Notes: generated from the letters alone by a model not told the origin. Positions 1 to 8,414 are shown, numbered from the stretch's first letter. The stretch is 34,115 bases of DNA from Pseudomonadota bacterium (GCA_021794275.1 JAJYRD010000042.1:1-34115), one strand, 5' to 3'. A program made the numbers and translations.

Positions 1-297
1 GTAGCATCCGGAACTGGTCCTTGCCTGCCGAAGTATGGCTCAATCGCCCGACCGAGGAGTGCCAAGACACCTCACAATGCGACGCGGCCTAAATGATCAG
101 GCGACAGGTACCTTGACAGCCGCCGCCTTCGCCGAAAGTGCTTAGGCCTCTTGCTAAACGAATTTGCCTGGATCCACAAGGCCCCTTAGATTGTTTCCGA
201 ACGGGAGCCCTCATTCCCGTAGGCCCGCCTCGCTTGCGTTTCCTCGCGGCATCCTCTAGTCTCATGACTATTTTTATGGTCAAAGGGGGATGCCTGG
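1..297. other. Region upstream of vapBC, no recognisable gene
   Basis: No open frame here resembles a known protein. Just before the antitoxin start there is an imperfect dyad, GACTAT at 266-271 and ATGGTC at 276-281. It could be the operator that Phd/YefM-type antitoxins usually bind to repress their own operon. That role is inferred from position only. Confidence 0.4.
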
Positions 298-531
298 ATG
301 CGCACCGTGAATCTCGCCGATGCCAAGGCGCGGTTGAGCAAAATCCTGAATGATGTGGAGGCGGGCGAAGAGGTCATCATCACCCGCCATGGTACCCCGA
401 TTGCCCGTGTCGTCCCGGCGCGTGGACCGCGCAAACCTCTGCAATCGCTTGCCGCCTTCCGCGCGCAGTTTCCACAAGTGCGCCAGTCCAGCGCCGAACT
501 TATCCGCAGGTTGCGCGACGAAGGGTACTGA
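298..531 (+). CDS. Phd/YefM-family antitoxin of a VapBC-type pair
   Basis: A 77-aa protein starting MRTVNLADAKARLSKIL, the typical start of the Phd/YefM antitoxin fold, followed by the motif GEEVIITRHGTPIARV at about residues 23-38. In this family the N-terminal half dimerises and binds operator DNA, and the C-terminal tail wraps the toxin active site. The stop overlaps the start of the PIN-domain toxin by one base (TGATG), so the two are translationally coupled. Upstream GGGGGA gives a ribosome-binding site. It would neutralise the toxin and repress the operon. The family call is strong; specificity for this toxin is inferred from adjacency. Confidence 0.9.
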   Translation: MRTVNLADAKARLSKILNDVEAGEEVIITRHGTPIARVVPARGPRKPLQSLAAFRAQFPQVRQSSAELIRRLRDEGY

Positions 532-962
532 TGGTCTACCTCGATACCAGCTTCATCGCCCCGCTTGCGATTGCCGAGGCGAGTAGCGAGTCCGTCGAGG
601 CGTTTCTTCTCAGGCGCAAGGCCGAACTCGCCACATCCCAGTGGACGCGGGTGGAGCTCGCAAGCCTCGTGGCCCGACGGGTCCGCATGGGCGAGTTGGA
701 TGCGGGCCAGGCGGAAGCCATTCGCGCGGTGTTCGACCGCCTGTTGGCGGAATCCTTCACGATGCTGACCGTCGCTACTGCGGACTTCGCGGCGGCCGTG
801 GCGTTGCTCGTAAAACCCGACACCGGCCTGCGCGCCGGGGATGCCCTGCATCTCGCCATTGCGAGAAATCACAGGGCGAAAACGGTGTATACGCTCGACC
901 GCGGGCTTCTTAAGGCCGGAAAGCGGCTCAAACTTCCGGTCAGTGCTGGAATTGCGGTGTAA
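531..962 (+). CDS. vapC: PIN-domain toxin (VapC-like ribonuclease)
   Basis: A 143-aa PIN-domain protein. The acidic residues that hold Mg2+ or Mn2+ in VapC nucleases are all visible: Asp5 in LDTSF, Glu42 in RVELASL, Asp104 in AGDALHLA and Asp123 in YTLDRGL. Length matches the family (about 130-145 aa). Known VapC toxins are endoribonucleases that often cut tRNA or rRNA and arrest growth; the substrate of this one cannot be read from sequence. The gene overlaps the antitoxin gene by one base and has no separate promoter. It appears intact. It lies outside the proposed element, in the chromosomal flank. Confidence 0.92.
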   Translation: MVYLDTSFIAPLAIAEASSESVEAFLLRRKAELATSQWTRVELASLVARRVRMGELDAGQAEAIRAVFDRLLAESFTMLTVATADFAAAVALLVKPDTGLRAGDALHLAIARNHRAKTVYTLDRGLLKAGKRLKLPVSAGIAV

Positions 963-1001
963 GGGGCCGACATTCAGCCAATGGGAGTGGACACAAGACA
1001 T

Positions 1002-1489
1002 ATGACCTTCCCCGAACTCGCCAACTTTATCTGGTCCGTGGCGGACTTCCTGCGCGGCGATTACAAGCGCGCTGACTACGGCAAGATTATCCTCCCGTTT
1101 ACCCTCCTGCGCCGCCTGGAGTGCGTGCTCGAACCCACCAAGACCACAAAGTCTTGACGGAATACGAGAAGCGCAAGAAGGAGCCCGCGCTCGATGTGCG
1201 CCTCACGCGGGTGAGCGGGCAGGCCTTCTATGACGTGAGCCCCTTTACGCTCGCCGCATTGCTCGCGGACCAAAAACACATCCGCCAGAACCTCACGGCC
1301 TATCTTGGCGACTTCTCGGCGGAGGCCCGCGGCGTCTTCGAGAACTTCAAGTTCCTGGGCCGTATCGGGGAGCTCGAGGACAAGAACCTCCTTTTTCCCA
1401 TCGTCCAGAAGTTCGCGGCCATCGACCTCCATCCGGACGTCGTCCCGAACGAGACCGCGGGCGAGCACTTCAATAGCCCGCATTTTTAA
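1002..1489 (+). pseudogene. hsdM: Type I restriction-modification methyltransferase (hsdM) remnant
   Basis: The frame from ATG 1002 reads [19 protein letters not shown] and continues to [12 protein letters not shown], the classic N-terminus of HsdM, the DNA adenine methyltransferase subunit of type I systems. It hits TGA at 1155. The match continues one frame over ([15 protein letters not shown] onward), which implies loss of one base near 1140-1150. The later part jumps from HPDVVPN to ETAGEHF, two segments that in full-length HsdM are separated by roughly 20 residues, and then ends at 1489. The catalytic NPPF region and the C-terminal half are gone. No hsdS or hsdR is seen nearby. This is a dead fragment. 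Confidence 0.85.
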
Positions 1490-1740
1490 GGCCCAAAAAG
1501 TTGACGCAAAAAGCAACAGCGCCCACCATGGTGCCTGTACGGCTAGTGCGTTTCGATGGGTGCGGCTAAGCAGCACGCCGGGAAGCCCGGACGAGCGACA
1601 GGCTCAAGGCTTGTTGTGGACCTCTGGTCATTGGGCAGAGGGCGCGGCCTTGGGTTATAGAAAAACCAGACCGCCCGCGCGCTACAATCCAAGAGGGCTT
1701 CGGCTCCGCGTGCGTAAGCGGCCGCCTTTATCAGACTCCC

Positions 1741-2432
1741 ATGCGGCGTTACGCCGTCCTTATCGACGGGGCTTTCTCAAAAAGAAGCTGGGCTCACAGC
1801 GGGCGCCCATGGATGGCGTTTGTTACGATGCGTTCCTTGAGGCCCTGAAAGCGCATGCGTCCTTATCGGCCTGTCGATTACACCGCATTTATTACTACGA
1901 TGCCCCGCCGCTGGAAGACCTATTGAGCGAACCCTTGGGAGGAGGAGGGGGTAACCTCGCAACCACGGACTTGTCGCGTCAAAATAAGGCCCTACTGGGT
2001 CGACCCAGGGAAACGCCCTTCGTATCACTTCGCCTCGGCGAGCTTGCGTTTCGAGGCTGGCGGCTTTCCAAGAGACGGTTATCGGACAATAGCGCCACAA
2101 CGGCGGCAATTGTAGTCCGCGCAGCAGACTTACAGCCCGATATTCAGCAGAAGGGTGTCGATATGCGCATCGGATTGGACATTGCCTCCCTCACGTTGAA
2201 GCGCCATGTCGACATTGTTGTTTTGGTGACAGGCGACAGCAACTTAATCCCTGCCATGAAGTTTGCGCGCCGCGAAGGGGCGCGGCTCTTTCTTGCGCCG
2301 TTGGGGCACGGCATTAAACCGGGTTTCAAGGAGCACGCCGACCTCAATTGGACAACATTGAGCCGCCCCAACTTTCCGCGCAAATGCCGGCAGAGTCACA
2401 GCCAGCCCTCGATTCCGTCACGCCCTAAATAG
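1741..2432 (+). pseudogene. NYN-domain (LabA/DUF88-like) protein, frameshifted
   Basis: From ATG 1741 the frame reads MRRYAVLIDGAF, the first strand and catalytic Asp of a NYN/PIN-like ribonuclease domain. It then loses frame near 1769-1785 (ctttctcaaaaagaag). The expected continuation, LKKKLG, is found in the next frame and runs to 2432, including YYYDAPP, the GVDMRIGLDIASL region and DIVVLVTGDSNLIPAMKFAR, all typical NYN motifs. One missing base in or near the short T/C/A runs explains the shift. The second acidic motif is present, with Asn where TGDSD is more common. Either the gene is broken or the assembly dropped a base. The 250 bp before it hold no recognisable gene. Confidence 0.8.
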
Positions 2433-2614
2433 CGGGCCAACCCCCCGGTCAGGCGCTCGCCTTCGCCCTGCTCAGTCTACGGCATGCGCCGCAACCTCTC
2501 ATGGCTCGTGCAACAAATGCACTGTGCCAGAGCGTACCCGTGAGGGAAAATGCCACGAACCCGTACCCAAAGCCTGGAGGGGACCTCAAAAGCGCTGTAA
2601 CTTCTTGATCTTAT

Positions 2615-2662
2615 TGGTGGGCGATAGTGGGATCGAACCACTGACCCCTGCCGTGTGAAGGC
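2615..2662 (-). other. 3' fragment of tRNA-Val(CAC): probable attachment site (attL)
   Basis: Read on the minus strand, these 48 bases contain an anticodon loop TTCACAC (anticodon CAC, valine) closed by GCC/GGC, a variable region, a T-arm with GGTTCGATCC, an acceptor 3' strand and the terminal CCA. The D-arm and 5' acceptor strand are missing; sequence 5' of the anticodon stem is unrelated. Tyrosine-integrase elements commonly integrate at tRNA 3' ends and leave such a fragment at the far end. Orientation fits: the intact tRNA should lie to the right, beyond the integrase. Confidence 0.82.
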
Positions 2663-2844
2663 GAAACTTGTACTTAGTCATGCTGCGCCCTGCGACTAAA
2701 TGCTTGTTTATAAAACCGTCTCTTAAGCACGGACAAGCACCAAGCAGCATAGAATCATAGTACGATTTTCCCAAAATTTTCCCATGGGAACGCTTCAAGT
2801 TTTCTGTTAAAAGTTTTTCTATTGGCGCTTGCCAGCACTAGGGA

Positions 2845-2868
2845 GCACAGCTATACTTATAGCGTGTG
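2845..2868. promoter_or_regulatory. Dyad symmetry near the left element end
   Basis: GCACA-GCTATA and TATAGC-G-TGTGC form a long, nearly perfect inverted repeat around GCTATACTTATAGC (2850-2863). It contains a TATACT hexamer that could act as a -10 box. It may be an operator for the AlpA-like gene or an arm site for excision. No direct evidence separates these. Confidence 0.4.
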
Positions 2869-3040
2869 CAGGTAGCGCCTTTTACTGCACGACCTGAGGG
2901 GTTGACTGATGCCCCTCTTGAGACTGAAGGCGCCGGCCATCGACAGCATTGACAGACGCTGCCGGGGGGGATAAAGGCTAGGCGCCATACCATGAGTATG
3001 CGATAGCTCGGTTCTGTCCTCAGATATTGAGGACTGGACT

Positions 3041-3316
3041 GTGGAACAACAAACCTCGCAAAAGTTGTATTCAAAGCCCGATTTGTACGGGCCCGATTTT
3101 CTTCAGATTTCTCCTAGAAAGTTTGACCTTATGGTGGCCGCGGGCGAGTTCCCCGCACCCATCCGCATTGGGCGCTTATGCCGGTGGACTCAAGCCCAAA
3201 TTGATCAATTTCTTGAAACGCTGAACGATCGCGCGGTGGACGTGCCGGCCAAGCGCGCACCTTCCAGCAAGCGTTGCCCCGGCCGCCCCCGTAAATCCGG
3301 GGGTGCCGCATGTTGA
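3041..3316 (+). CDS. AlpA-like helix-turn-helix regulator/excisionase
   Basis: A 91-aa protein read from GTG 3041. The segment LYGPDFLQISPRKFDLMVAA, then GEFPAPIRIGRLCRW and TQAQIDQFLE, is the MerR-like winged helix of AlpA/Xis-type proteins, in which the helix is followed by a Pro-rich wing and an Arg-Trp contact. The tail is basic (KRAPSSKR, GRPRKSGG). AlpA-type proteins in integrative elements act as excisionase or activate the integrase gene. It is the first gene inside the left end, as expected for such a role. It overlaps the next gene by seven bases. An internal ATG does not offer a better start. Confidence 0.75.
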   Translation: MEQQTSQKLYSKPDLYGPDFLQISPRKFDLMVAAGEFPAPIRIGRLCRWTQAQIDQFLETLNDRAVDVPAKRAPSSKRCPGRPRKSGGAAC

Positions 3317-4008
3317 CCTCCCGCATCCAACAACACCACACGGCCCCGCGCCTATCGCCTGCTGCCCTGGAGGCGGCCGCCACGGCCTTTCTGGCCGAGG
3401 CCGAGGGTAAAAAAGCCTCGACGATCCGTAACCGTAGCTGGCGCTCAGTCATCCAGCAGGGGCCGTCCGCTGACGCGCTGGCGTGGCGCATCGCACAAAC
3501 CGAAGCCGAAACAGACACCGACACCGACACGATCGGTTCCGCATTTCGGTCAGACAGCGACCGGCGCCGGCCTGGGGGCGCCGCGCGTGGGGTAGATAAA
3601 AACACATGGAACGCCATCCGGGTCCTAGCCCTAACCGATTGCGATTGGCCGGACCAGGATGTGCTGATCGCCAGCGCCCAGTACGAAACCGCTGAAGAAA
3701 TCGGGGAAATCGTGGGCCGATGCCCGCGCCGAGTTCGCCAGCTTCAGGATCGGCATATGGCCAGAGCGCGGGCCGTCCTGGACCCGGCAGCCATCGTCGC
3801 CCACTTGGACGAGCCCATCACCACGGAGGCCGTAGTGCCCCGCGCCCCATCCCGGCGTGGCCGTAAAGCCCGGCTGGCGCCTCGGCCGGTCCTGGCCCTG
3901 GTACCCCACACCCCCACGCCCCTACGCACGCCACGGCCTTACCGGCCGCGTGCGCCGCGCCGGCGTTTTGTAGATCCAGGGCAGCTCGATTTTTTGCAAG
4001 CGGCATAA
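3310..4008 (+). CDS. Hypothetical protein with possible HTH segment
   Basis: A 232-aa protein of unknown function. The start overlaps the AlpA-like gene (ATGTTGA), which suggests co-translation. Residues about 126-153 (ETAEEIGEIVG then RRVRQLQDR) resemble a helix-turn-helix. A short Thr-Asp repeat (TDTDTDT, near residue 62) is encoded by tandem gacacc units. The C-terminal 50 residues are Pro/Arg-rich and strongly basic, so nucleic-acid binding is plausible. Its place before the primase gene would suit a replication or regulatory accessory protein. This is inference; no family was recognised. Confidence 0.6.
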   Translation: MLTSRIQQHHTAPRLSPAALEAAATAFLAEAEGKKASTIRNRSWRSVIQQGPSADALAWRIAQTEAETDTDTDTIGSAFRSDSDRRRPGGAARGVDKNTWNAIRVLALTDCDWPDQDVLIASAQYETAEEIGEIVGRCPRRVRQLQDRHMARARAVLDPAAIVAHLDEPITTEAVVPRAPSRRGRKARLAPRPVLALVPHTPTPLRTPRPYRPRAPRRRFVDPGQLDFLQAA

Positions 4009-4036
4009 CCCCAACCATCAACAAAAGAGGTGACAT

Positions 4037-4306
4037 ATGAAACAGAAGAAGCTTGTTTTGCAGGGGTCTTCTTACTCCCCGGATTGCGAGGAGATATTTA
4101 CTACCATCGAACTCCACAGAAAATATGGTGGGGTGCGGGTGACGGCCACCGTCGTCCACACAGAAGAGGTCCGTGACCCAAATCTGGAGCAAATTTTGGC
4201 CGAGCTTTCAGACTTGTTCGGGGTGGGACTGGAGTTCTCCACGGACAGCGAGGAGCACGGCCGCATCGCAGAATGGCTGGAACAAGAGAAAGACGACGCC
4301 GCGTAA
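4037..4306 (+). CDS. Hypothetical protein
   Basis: An 89-aa acidic protein preceded by AAGAGGTGACAT, a good ribosome-binding site. It has no signal peptide or membrane segment. The C-terminal half (NLEQILAELSDLFGVGLEF onward) looks helical and acidic. It lies 28 bp after the previous gene in the same direction, so it is probably in the same operon. No family was recognised. Confidence 0.6.
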   Translation: MKQKKLVLQGSSYSPDCEEIFTTIELHRKYGGVRVTATVVHTEEVRDPNLEQILAELSDLFGVGLEFSTDSEEHGRIAEWLEQEKDDAA

Positions 4307-4374
4307 ACCAACCGGCCGGGGTTCTGCCCCGGCCGCCACCTTCCGCACATGTCCCAGGAGTTCCAGGAGGCAGC

Positions 4375-4518
4375 ATGACAGAAAAGGAAGAAAAACAGAT
4401 CCGAATCTGGCTAGAGTCTCTCGGAGAGACGCCGGAGGCGATCGAGCGCGATATCGAGATCGCGCGGCGTCATCCGGACACGGCCCAATGGCTCCTGGCC
4501 CGTGCTAGTGCAGCATAA
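4375..4518 (+). CDS. Small hypothetical protein (47 aa)
   Basis: ATG 4375 follows a strong Shine-Dalgarno (CAGGAGGCAGC). A longer in-frame extension from 4273 overlaps the preceding gene and has no such signal, so the short start is preferred. The product begins MTEKEEKQIRIWLESLG and holds alternating acidic and basic helices (ETPEAIERDIEIARRH). Its stop codon lies inside the 18-bp palindrome at 4515-4532. Function unknown. Confidence 0.55.
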   Translation: MTEKEEKQIRIWLESLGETPEAIERDIEIARRHPDTAQWLLARASAA

Positions 4519-4537
4519 CATGCGCATGTTATTGCAC
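4508..4537. promoter_or_regulatory. Perfect 18-bp palindrome with flanking arms
   Basis: ATAACATGCGCATGTTAT (4515-4532) is perfectly palindromic. It is flanked by GTGCA (4508-4512) and TGCAC (4533-4537). It lies just upstream of a promoter-like pair at 4553-4581 and fits a binding site for a dimeric repressor. It overlaps the stop codon of the preceding small gene. Confidence 0.5.
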
Positions 4538-4552
4538 AATAATTCTGGAAAC

Positions 4553-4581
4553 TTGCGTGTGTCTTACGGATGGGCTATGCT
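4553..4581 (+). promoter_or_regulatory. Candidate sigma-70 promoter before the primase operon
   Basis: TTGCGT (4553-4558), a 17-bp spacer and TATGCT (4576-4581) match sigma-70 boxes with ideal spacing. The transcript would start near 4588 and meet the hairpin at 4599-4625 almost at once, so readthrough into 4658 may be controlled. Confidence 0.45.
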
Positions 4582-4598
4582 TTCCGACAGACAAAAAG

Positions 4599-4625
4599 AA
4601 AGGCCCCGAATCGGTCGGGGCCTTT
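4599..4625. terminator. Hairpin terminator or attenuator
   Basis: AAAGGCCCCGA and TCGGGGCCTTT form a perfect 11-bp stem with a 5-nt loop. The A and T ends make it work in either direction. It may end the small-gene operon or act as an attenuator between the promoter at 4553-4581 and the gene at 4658. Confidence 0.65.
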
Positions 4626-4657
4626 CGTGAATCACCAGGCTATAGTGGAGCGCTGGC

Positions 4658-5038
4658 ATGACTGAAATAATAGCAGAAAATCCCCAGAACACAAGCCCGT
4701 CACTCGCCGAGCGACTTGCCGCGATGCGGGCCGATCTGGATAAACAATGGATCGGCGGTCATGAACCCATTTTTTCGGCGGGGGAGCGCGCCACCATGAA
4801 AAATTGGAGCCTCCAAAAGCGCCTGAACGTCGCCATCAAGAATCTTAAGAAGCGCAAAATACCAGCTGTCAGGACGGCGGCCGCGCCTCGAGTAGCCCAT
4901 CGAGGTGCCCGCGCCCGCCGGTCTCCAGCCTCCCAGCGCCGGGCGACCACCGATTCCGGCGGGGACCCAGAACCAGAACCTCCCCGACGATCGCCTTATA
5001 ATAGTCTCCCCGCGCGGCGTGACGGGGGTGCCGCATGA
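4658..5038 (+). CDS. Hypothetical protein upstream of the primase
   Basis: A 126-aa protein. The N-terminal half (SLAERLAAMRADLDKQW, then SLQKRLNVAIKNLKKRKI) appears helical. The second half is Arg/Pro/Ala-rich and low in complexity, suggesting a disordered basic tail. The stop overlaps the primase start by four bases (ATGA), so the two are coupled and the product may assist replication. No family was recognised. Confidence 0.55.
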   Translation: MTEIIAENPQNTSPSLAERLAAMRADLDKQWIGGHEPIFSAGERATMKNWSLQKRLNVAIKNLKKRKIPAVRTAAAPRVAHRGARARRSPASQRRATTDSGGDPEPEPPRRSPYNSLPARRDGGAA

Positions 5039-8000
5039 GCGCCCCCCTCGAAAATCTCCTCTCAAGACTTGATAAGGTCCGCAGGTCTGGCGGCGAGTGG
5101 CAAGCGTTGTGCCCCGCCCACGACGACCACTCTCCAAGCCTGGGCATCAAAGAGACCAACGACGGCACTGTCATGATTAAATGCCGCGCGGGCTGCGAGA
5201 CCCGCGACGTGCTGGCGGCGGTCGGGCTCGACTTTTCTGACCTTTATCCCGAACACTTACGGAAAGGGAAGAAGGGCGCGCCCATCGACCCCGGGGCCGC
5301 CGCTCGCATCGAGGCGGCCAAGGCCGGCCGCCGGAAGGCAAGGAATAAAGAGCTTTCCTCGCGCGTGGAGGACGCCCGGAACGCATGGAACGCCGCGCAG
5401 CCGATCACAGAAAACGGCTATCTCGCAGGGCGGGGTGTCCTGGACGCCGCGATCGCCGCTGGTGCGCGACTCCTGCCAGACTCTTACAAAGCGTCCTGGA
5501 ATCCCGATGCCGGAGCCCGGGCCGCGTGCGTCTTGTGGCCTATGCGCGATCCGCGATCGGGCGATCTCGTGGGCGTGCAACGCGAGTGGGGACGCGGACA
5601 CAAGAACAAAAAAATGATAGGGCGGCACATGGTGCCAGTGGACCCCACGAGCCCGGATGTTTTGCACTCTGCCTACCTCCGTTTTCCAGGGGTGCGCGAC
5701 ACCCTCTATATATGCGAAGGGCAGGTGTCTGCGGCGGCGGTCGCGACCGCTACAGGCTCGCGGACGATCGCGCTCTTCGACACTTCGGGGATCAGCAAGC
5801 CCCCGCGCCAGGTCATCGAGCGCGCGATCCGGGACGGGGCCATAAGGATCGTCATAGCCGGGGATTCTGGCGCACCAGGAGAGAAAGCGGCGCTGGAATG
5901 CGTGCATACGATCCAGACGTGGGGCTTACAAGTGAAAATCATATGGACGGTGCCCCCAGAGAAAATTGACTGGGCTGACATATTGGAGAGGGACGGCCAG
6001 GAGGCCGTGCGCGCCGCGCTGCTCGCTGGCGAACGCTCGATCCCGGCGCCAGAGAAAAAGCCCACAGCGTCGGTTTGGTCGATCCAGGCATGGCGCCCGG
6101 CCGCCGTGCCGGTCCTTCCCGCCGCCACCGTACCCGTCACAGACGCCCGCGTGGTTATCAAGACCGGTGTGCAGATGATGGTCACGGATTACATTGGCTG
6201 GCTCGCAGAACTCGACAAACGGCGCGAAGAGAAAAAGAAAGGGCGCTTGCCGTCGGCAAAGCCATGGCTCTTCAAACCGACGACCGGAACAGGTAAAACC
6301 ACTGAAATTAAAGACTTGATCCGTAATGCGGCGCTTTTGGGCGCCGGCGGTTCGGTCCTGGCACTGGTCCCCGATCATGCCCAGGCGGACGCCTATCAGG
6401 CTGATGGATGGTGGCACTATCACGGACGGAACTCAGACCCATCGAACCCCGGCTACTGCCCAAACCACCAGGCTATGATGGAGGCCGTGGAAGCCCACCA
6501 CATCCCTCAAGCCGAGTTCTGCCACCGTTGCCCGAACGGGCTAAAGTGGGCTGGCAAACCCGAAAATTTAGCCGACCTCGCGCATATGGGGTACGTGGGC
6601 GAGAAACTAGCAAAACTGGAAAAATGTGTATGGCAACAGCATTTGCGCGACACTTTGGAACAACCGTTCGTGGTGGCCCCCTCTGGGTCCTACAGCGAAA
6701 CACTGGCCTCGTGGGCGCCAGACGGACTGGAGAGCGACACGCCCCTGCGCCACCGCCTGGTCACGGTCGATGAGCGCATGCAGGCGGCCATGCCGGTGAC
6801 CGTGGGGCTGCCGGACATAGACCTCTGGGCAAAGCGCACGGCCGACACCCTGCGGGCATTGGGAGCCATTCAGCACAAAGTGGAGGAGGTAAATAAGGTC
6901 ACCGGGGCGTCCAACGTTCAGGCCATTCAAGAGGAAGCCGCTGACCGCGTGCAGCGCATCGAGGCCGCCAAGGCCGCGCTGGCGCTTTTCCAGATCCTAG
7001 CCTCCGAGATGGGGCGGCTGGTTGGGCAGGAGGGGCGCATCCAGGTCGCGCCCGGATTACTAGACGCGGTCCAGAAAATGTTAGACACGGATGATGAGGA
7101 CGTAGCGGCGTGGGAGCGGCTGGAGTTCAATCGCAATGGGTCCTTGCAGATGACACCCCTCCGCGCCGCCTGGGCGATTCGCCAGACCTTGAAATACCAG
7201 GACGGGCATGTCAAAGAGGGAAAGCTGCACATATCCGGGGTGCGCCCGCTGGTTGAGCGGATCGGCAAGCGCCCGATCGCGTTCTTTGATGCCACCCCCG
7301 ACTCCATCATAGCGGATGCGGTACGCGATCATGACGGGCATATCGTGCAGGCTCTGGCGGCGCAGCATGTCAAAATCATCAGGAAGGCCACGCGGTTTTG
7401 GGGACAGAAGGCCCTCGGTAAGCGGGCCACACCCGAGCAGCACGCACGGGCGTGCCGGTATTATCAAGCCCTACGAAAACTGCACCCAAATGAAGTTTTG
7501 CTGGTCAGCAAAAAGGCCCGCGCGATCCTCGACCCAGACGGCGAGGATGAGCTATTAGGGCACTGGGGCGCCGACCATCGCGCGCATGACCGTTGGGCCG
7601 GGCGCAGCATCGTGATTATCGGCAGCTTTTTTCCACCGATGGATTTCTGGCGGGAGCAGTATCAAGCGGCGCGGGTCGCGGCCCTAACAGCCAGCGCCGA
7701 CCCGACCCATTGGCCCGAATGGCCGGACTCAATGAAAATGGAGACCGGCGCGTGGATCTCGGAGGGAACACACGAGGTCCAGTCCCGCCTACCGCTCCCA
7801 TACGACCCGCAGATCCGCCGTTGGTTGCTGGAAATGATCACAGCCGAGACAGTGCAGGCGATCGGGCGCGCCCGCGGCGCCAACCTCGACCCAGCGAACC
7901 CAGTGACGATTACCATTTACGGCGGGGTGCCCCTGCATGGACTGGGGAAGCATGGCCTTACGGTGGACAGCTACCAAGCTGACGACGACCCATTGCTGGG

Positions 8001-8379
8001 TGCCAGCCGGTCCGGGCAAGCCCTCGATGCTCGCAAGGCCATCGCGGGTGCCATGAGCGCCGGACAGCGCACCATCAACTCGATCCGGGCCTGGGTAGAG
8101 ATCCGATTCAAGATCCGCGTCGGGATCGATCGCGTGCGGAGTGTCATGCGCAGCCTGGAAGAAGCGGCGCGCTCCAGCGGGGACGACATCGAGGCCATCT
8201 ATCAGCAAGTTGCGAAACGCGCAGATAGCTACCTGCACGGCGCACGTGGCGACCTGGACGCCGCCATGGCCGCTGCGGTGGCCACCCAGGACTGGACGGT
8301 CGCCGAACTCCTAGACATCCCCACCCAACAGGCACAGGCGACACGACCTCCCGCCGTGGGCGGGCCCGGCGCGGCCTAA
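5035..8379 (+). CDS. Primase-helicase fusion (zinc ribbon, Toprim-like, SF helicase)
   Basis: An 1114-aa protein. Residues 26-54 carry a CHC2-like zinc site (C26-x2-H29 ... C50-x3-C54) with HDDHSPSL, as in DnaG-type primases of mobile elements. Residues about 222-300 look like a Toprim domain: CEGQ at 226 and IAGDSGAPGEKAA near 273. A Walker A motif (TTGTGKTT) lies near 415-423, and QAIGRARG near 940 fits helicase motif VI. The protein would prime and unwind the element's own replication. It is much longer than the usual phage-type primase-helicase; the region between Walker A and motif VI has unrecognised insertions. It is the last gene of its operon and is followed by two terminators. Confidence 0.82.
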   Translation: MSAPLENLLSRLDKVRRSGGEWQALCPAHDDHSPSLGIKETNDGTVMIKCRAGCETRDVLAAVGLDFSDLYPEHLRKGKKGAPIDPGAAARIEAAKAGRRKARNKELSSRVEDARNAWNAAQPITENGYLAGRGVLDAAIAAGARLLPDSYKASWNPDAGARAACVLWPMRDPRSGDLVGVQREWGRGHKNKKMIGRHMVPVDPTSPDVLHSAYLRFPGVRDTLYICEGQVSAAAVATATGSRTIALFDTSGISKPPRQVIERAIRDGAIRIVIAGDSGAPGEKAALECVHTIQTWGLQVKIIWTVPPEKIDWADILERDGQEAVRAALLAGERSIPAPEKKPTASVWSIQAWRPAAVPVLPAATVPVTDARVVIKTGVQMMVTDYIGWLAELDKRREEKKKGRLPSAKPWLFKPTTGTGKTTEIKDLIRNAALLGAGGSVLALVPDHAQADAYQADGWWHYHGRNSDPSNPGYCPNHQAMMEAVEAHHIPQAEFCHRCPNGLKWAGKPENLADLAHMGYVGEKLAKLEKCVWQQHLRDTLEQPFVVAPSGSYSETLASWAPDGLESDTPLRHRLVTVDERMQAAMPVTVGLPDIDLWAKRTADTLRALGAIQHKVEEVNKVTGASNVQAIQEEAADRVQRIEAAKAALALFQILASEMGRLVGQEGRIQVAPGLLDAVQKMLDTDDEDVAAWERLEFNRNGSLQMTPLRAAWAIRQTLKYQDGHVKEGKLHISGVRPLVERIGKRPIAFFDATPDSIIADAVRDHDGHIVQALAAQHVKIIRKATRFWGQKALGKRATPEQHARACRYYQALRKLHPNEVLLVSKKARAILDPDGEDELLGHWGADHRAHDRWAGRSIVIIGSFFPPMDFWREQYQAARVAALTASADPTHWPEWPDSMKMETGAWISEGTHEVQSRLPLPYDPQIRRWLLEMITAETVQAIGRARGANLDPANPVTITIYGGVPLHGLGKHGLTVDSYQADDDPLLGASRSGQALDARKAIAGAMSAGQRTINSIRAWVEIRFKIRVGIDRVRSVMRSLEEAARSSGDDIEAIYQQVAKRADSYLHGARGDLDAAMAAAVATQDWTVAELLDIPTQQAQATRPPAVGGPGAA

Positions 8380-8414
8380 GCGCCACCACCACAAAACCTA
8401 AACCCCGGCATCGA

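Larger units (their letters stand above)
2433..3040. other. Junction between chromosomal flank and element; no gene
   Basis: No convincing coding frame is present. The stretch holds the tRNA fragment (2615-2662), the dyad at 2845-2868 and a further inverted repeat, GAGGGG at 2896-2901 with CCCCTC at 2912-2917. A TTGACA box at about 2949 precedes the first element gene, but no well-spaced -10 box is clear. Repeats of this kind at an element end can be integrase or excisionase arm sites. Confidence 0.5.

Noticed and set aside
186-1001. Minus-strand 271-aa frame across vapBC
   Set aside because: No family resemblance and high Arg content; it is antisense to two well-supported genes.
2586-2798. 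Minus-strand 70-aa frame over the tRNA fragment
   Set aside because: Its tail is the tRNA sequence itself; such frames over tRNA genes are spurious.
4273-4374. N-terminal extension of the 47-aa gene
   Set aside because: It overlaps the preceding gene in another frame and lacks a start signal, whereas ATG 4375 follows GGAGG.
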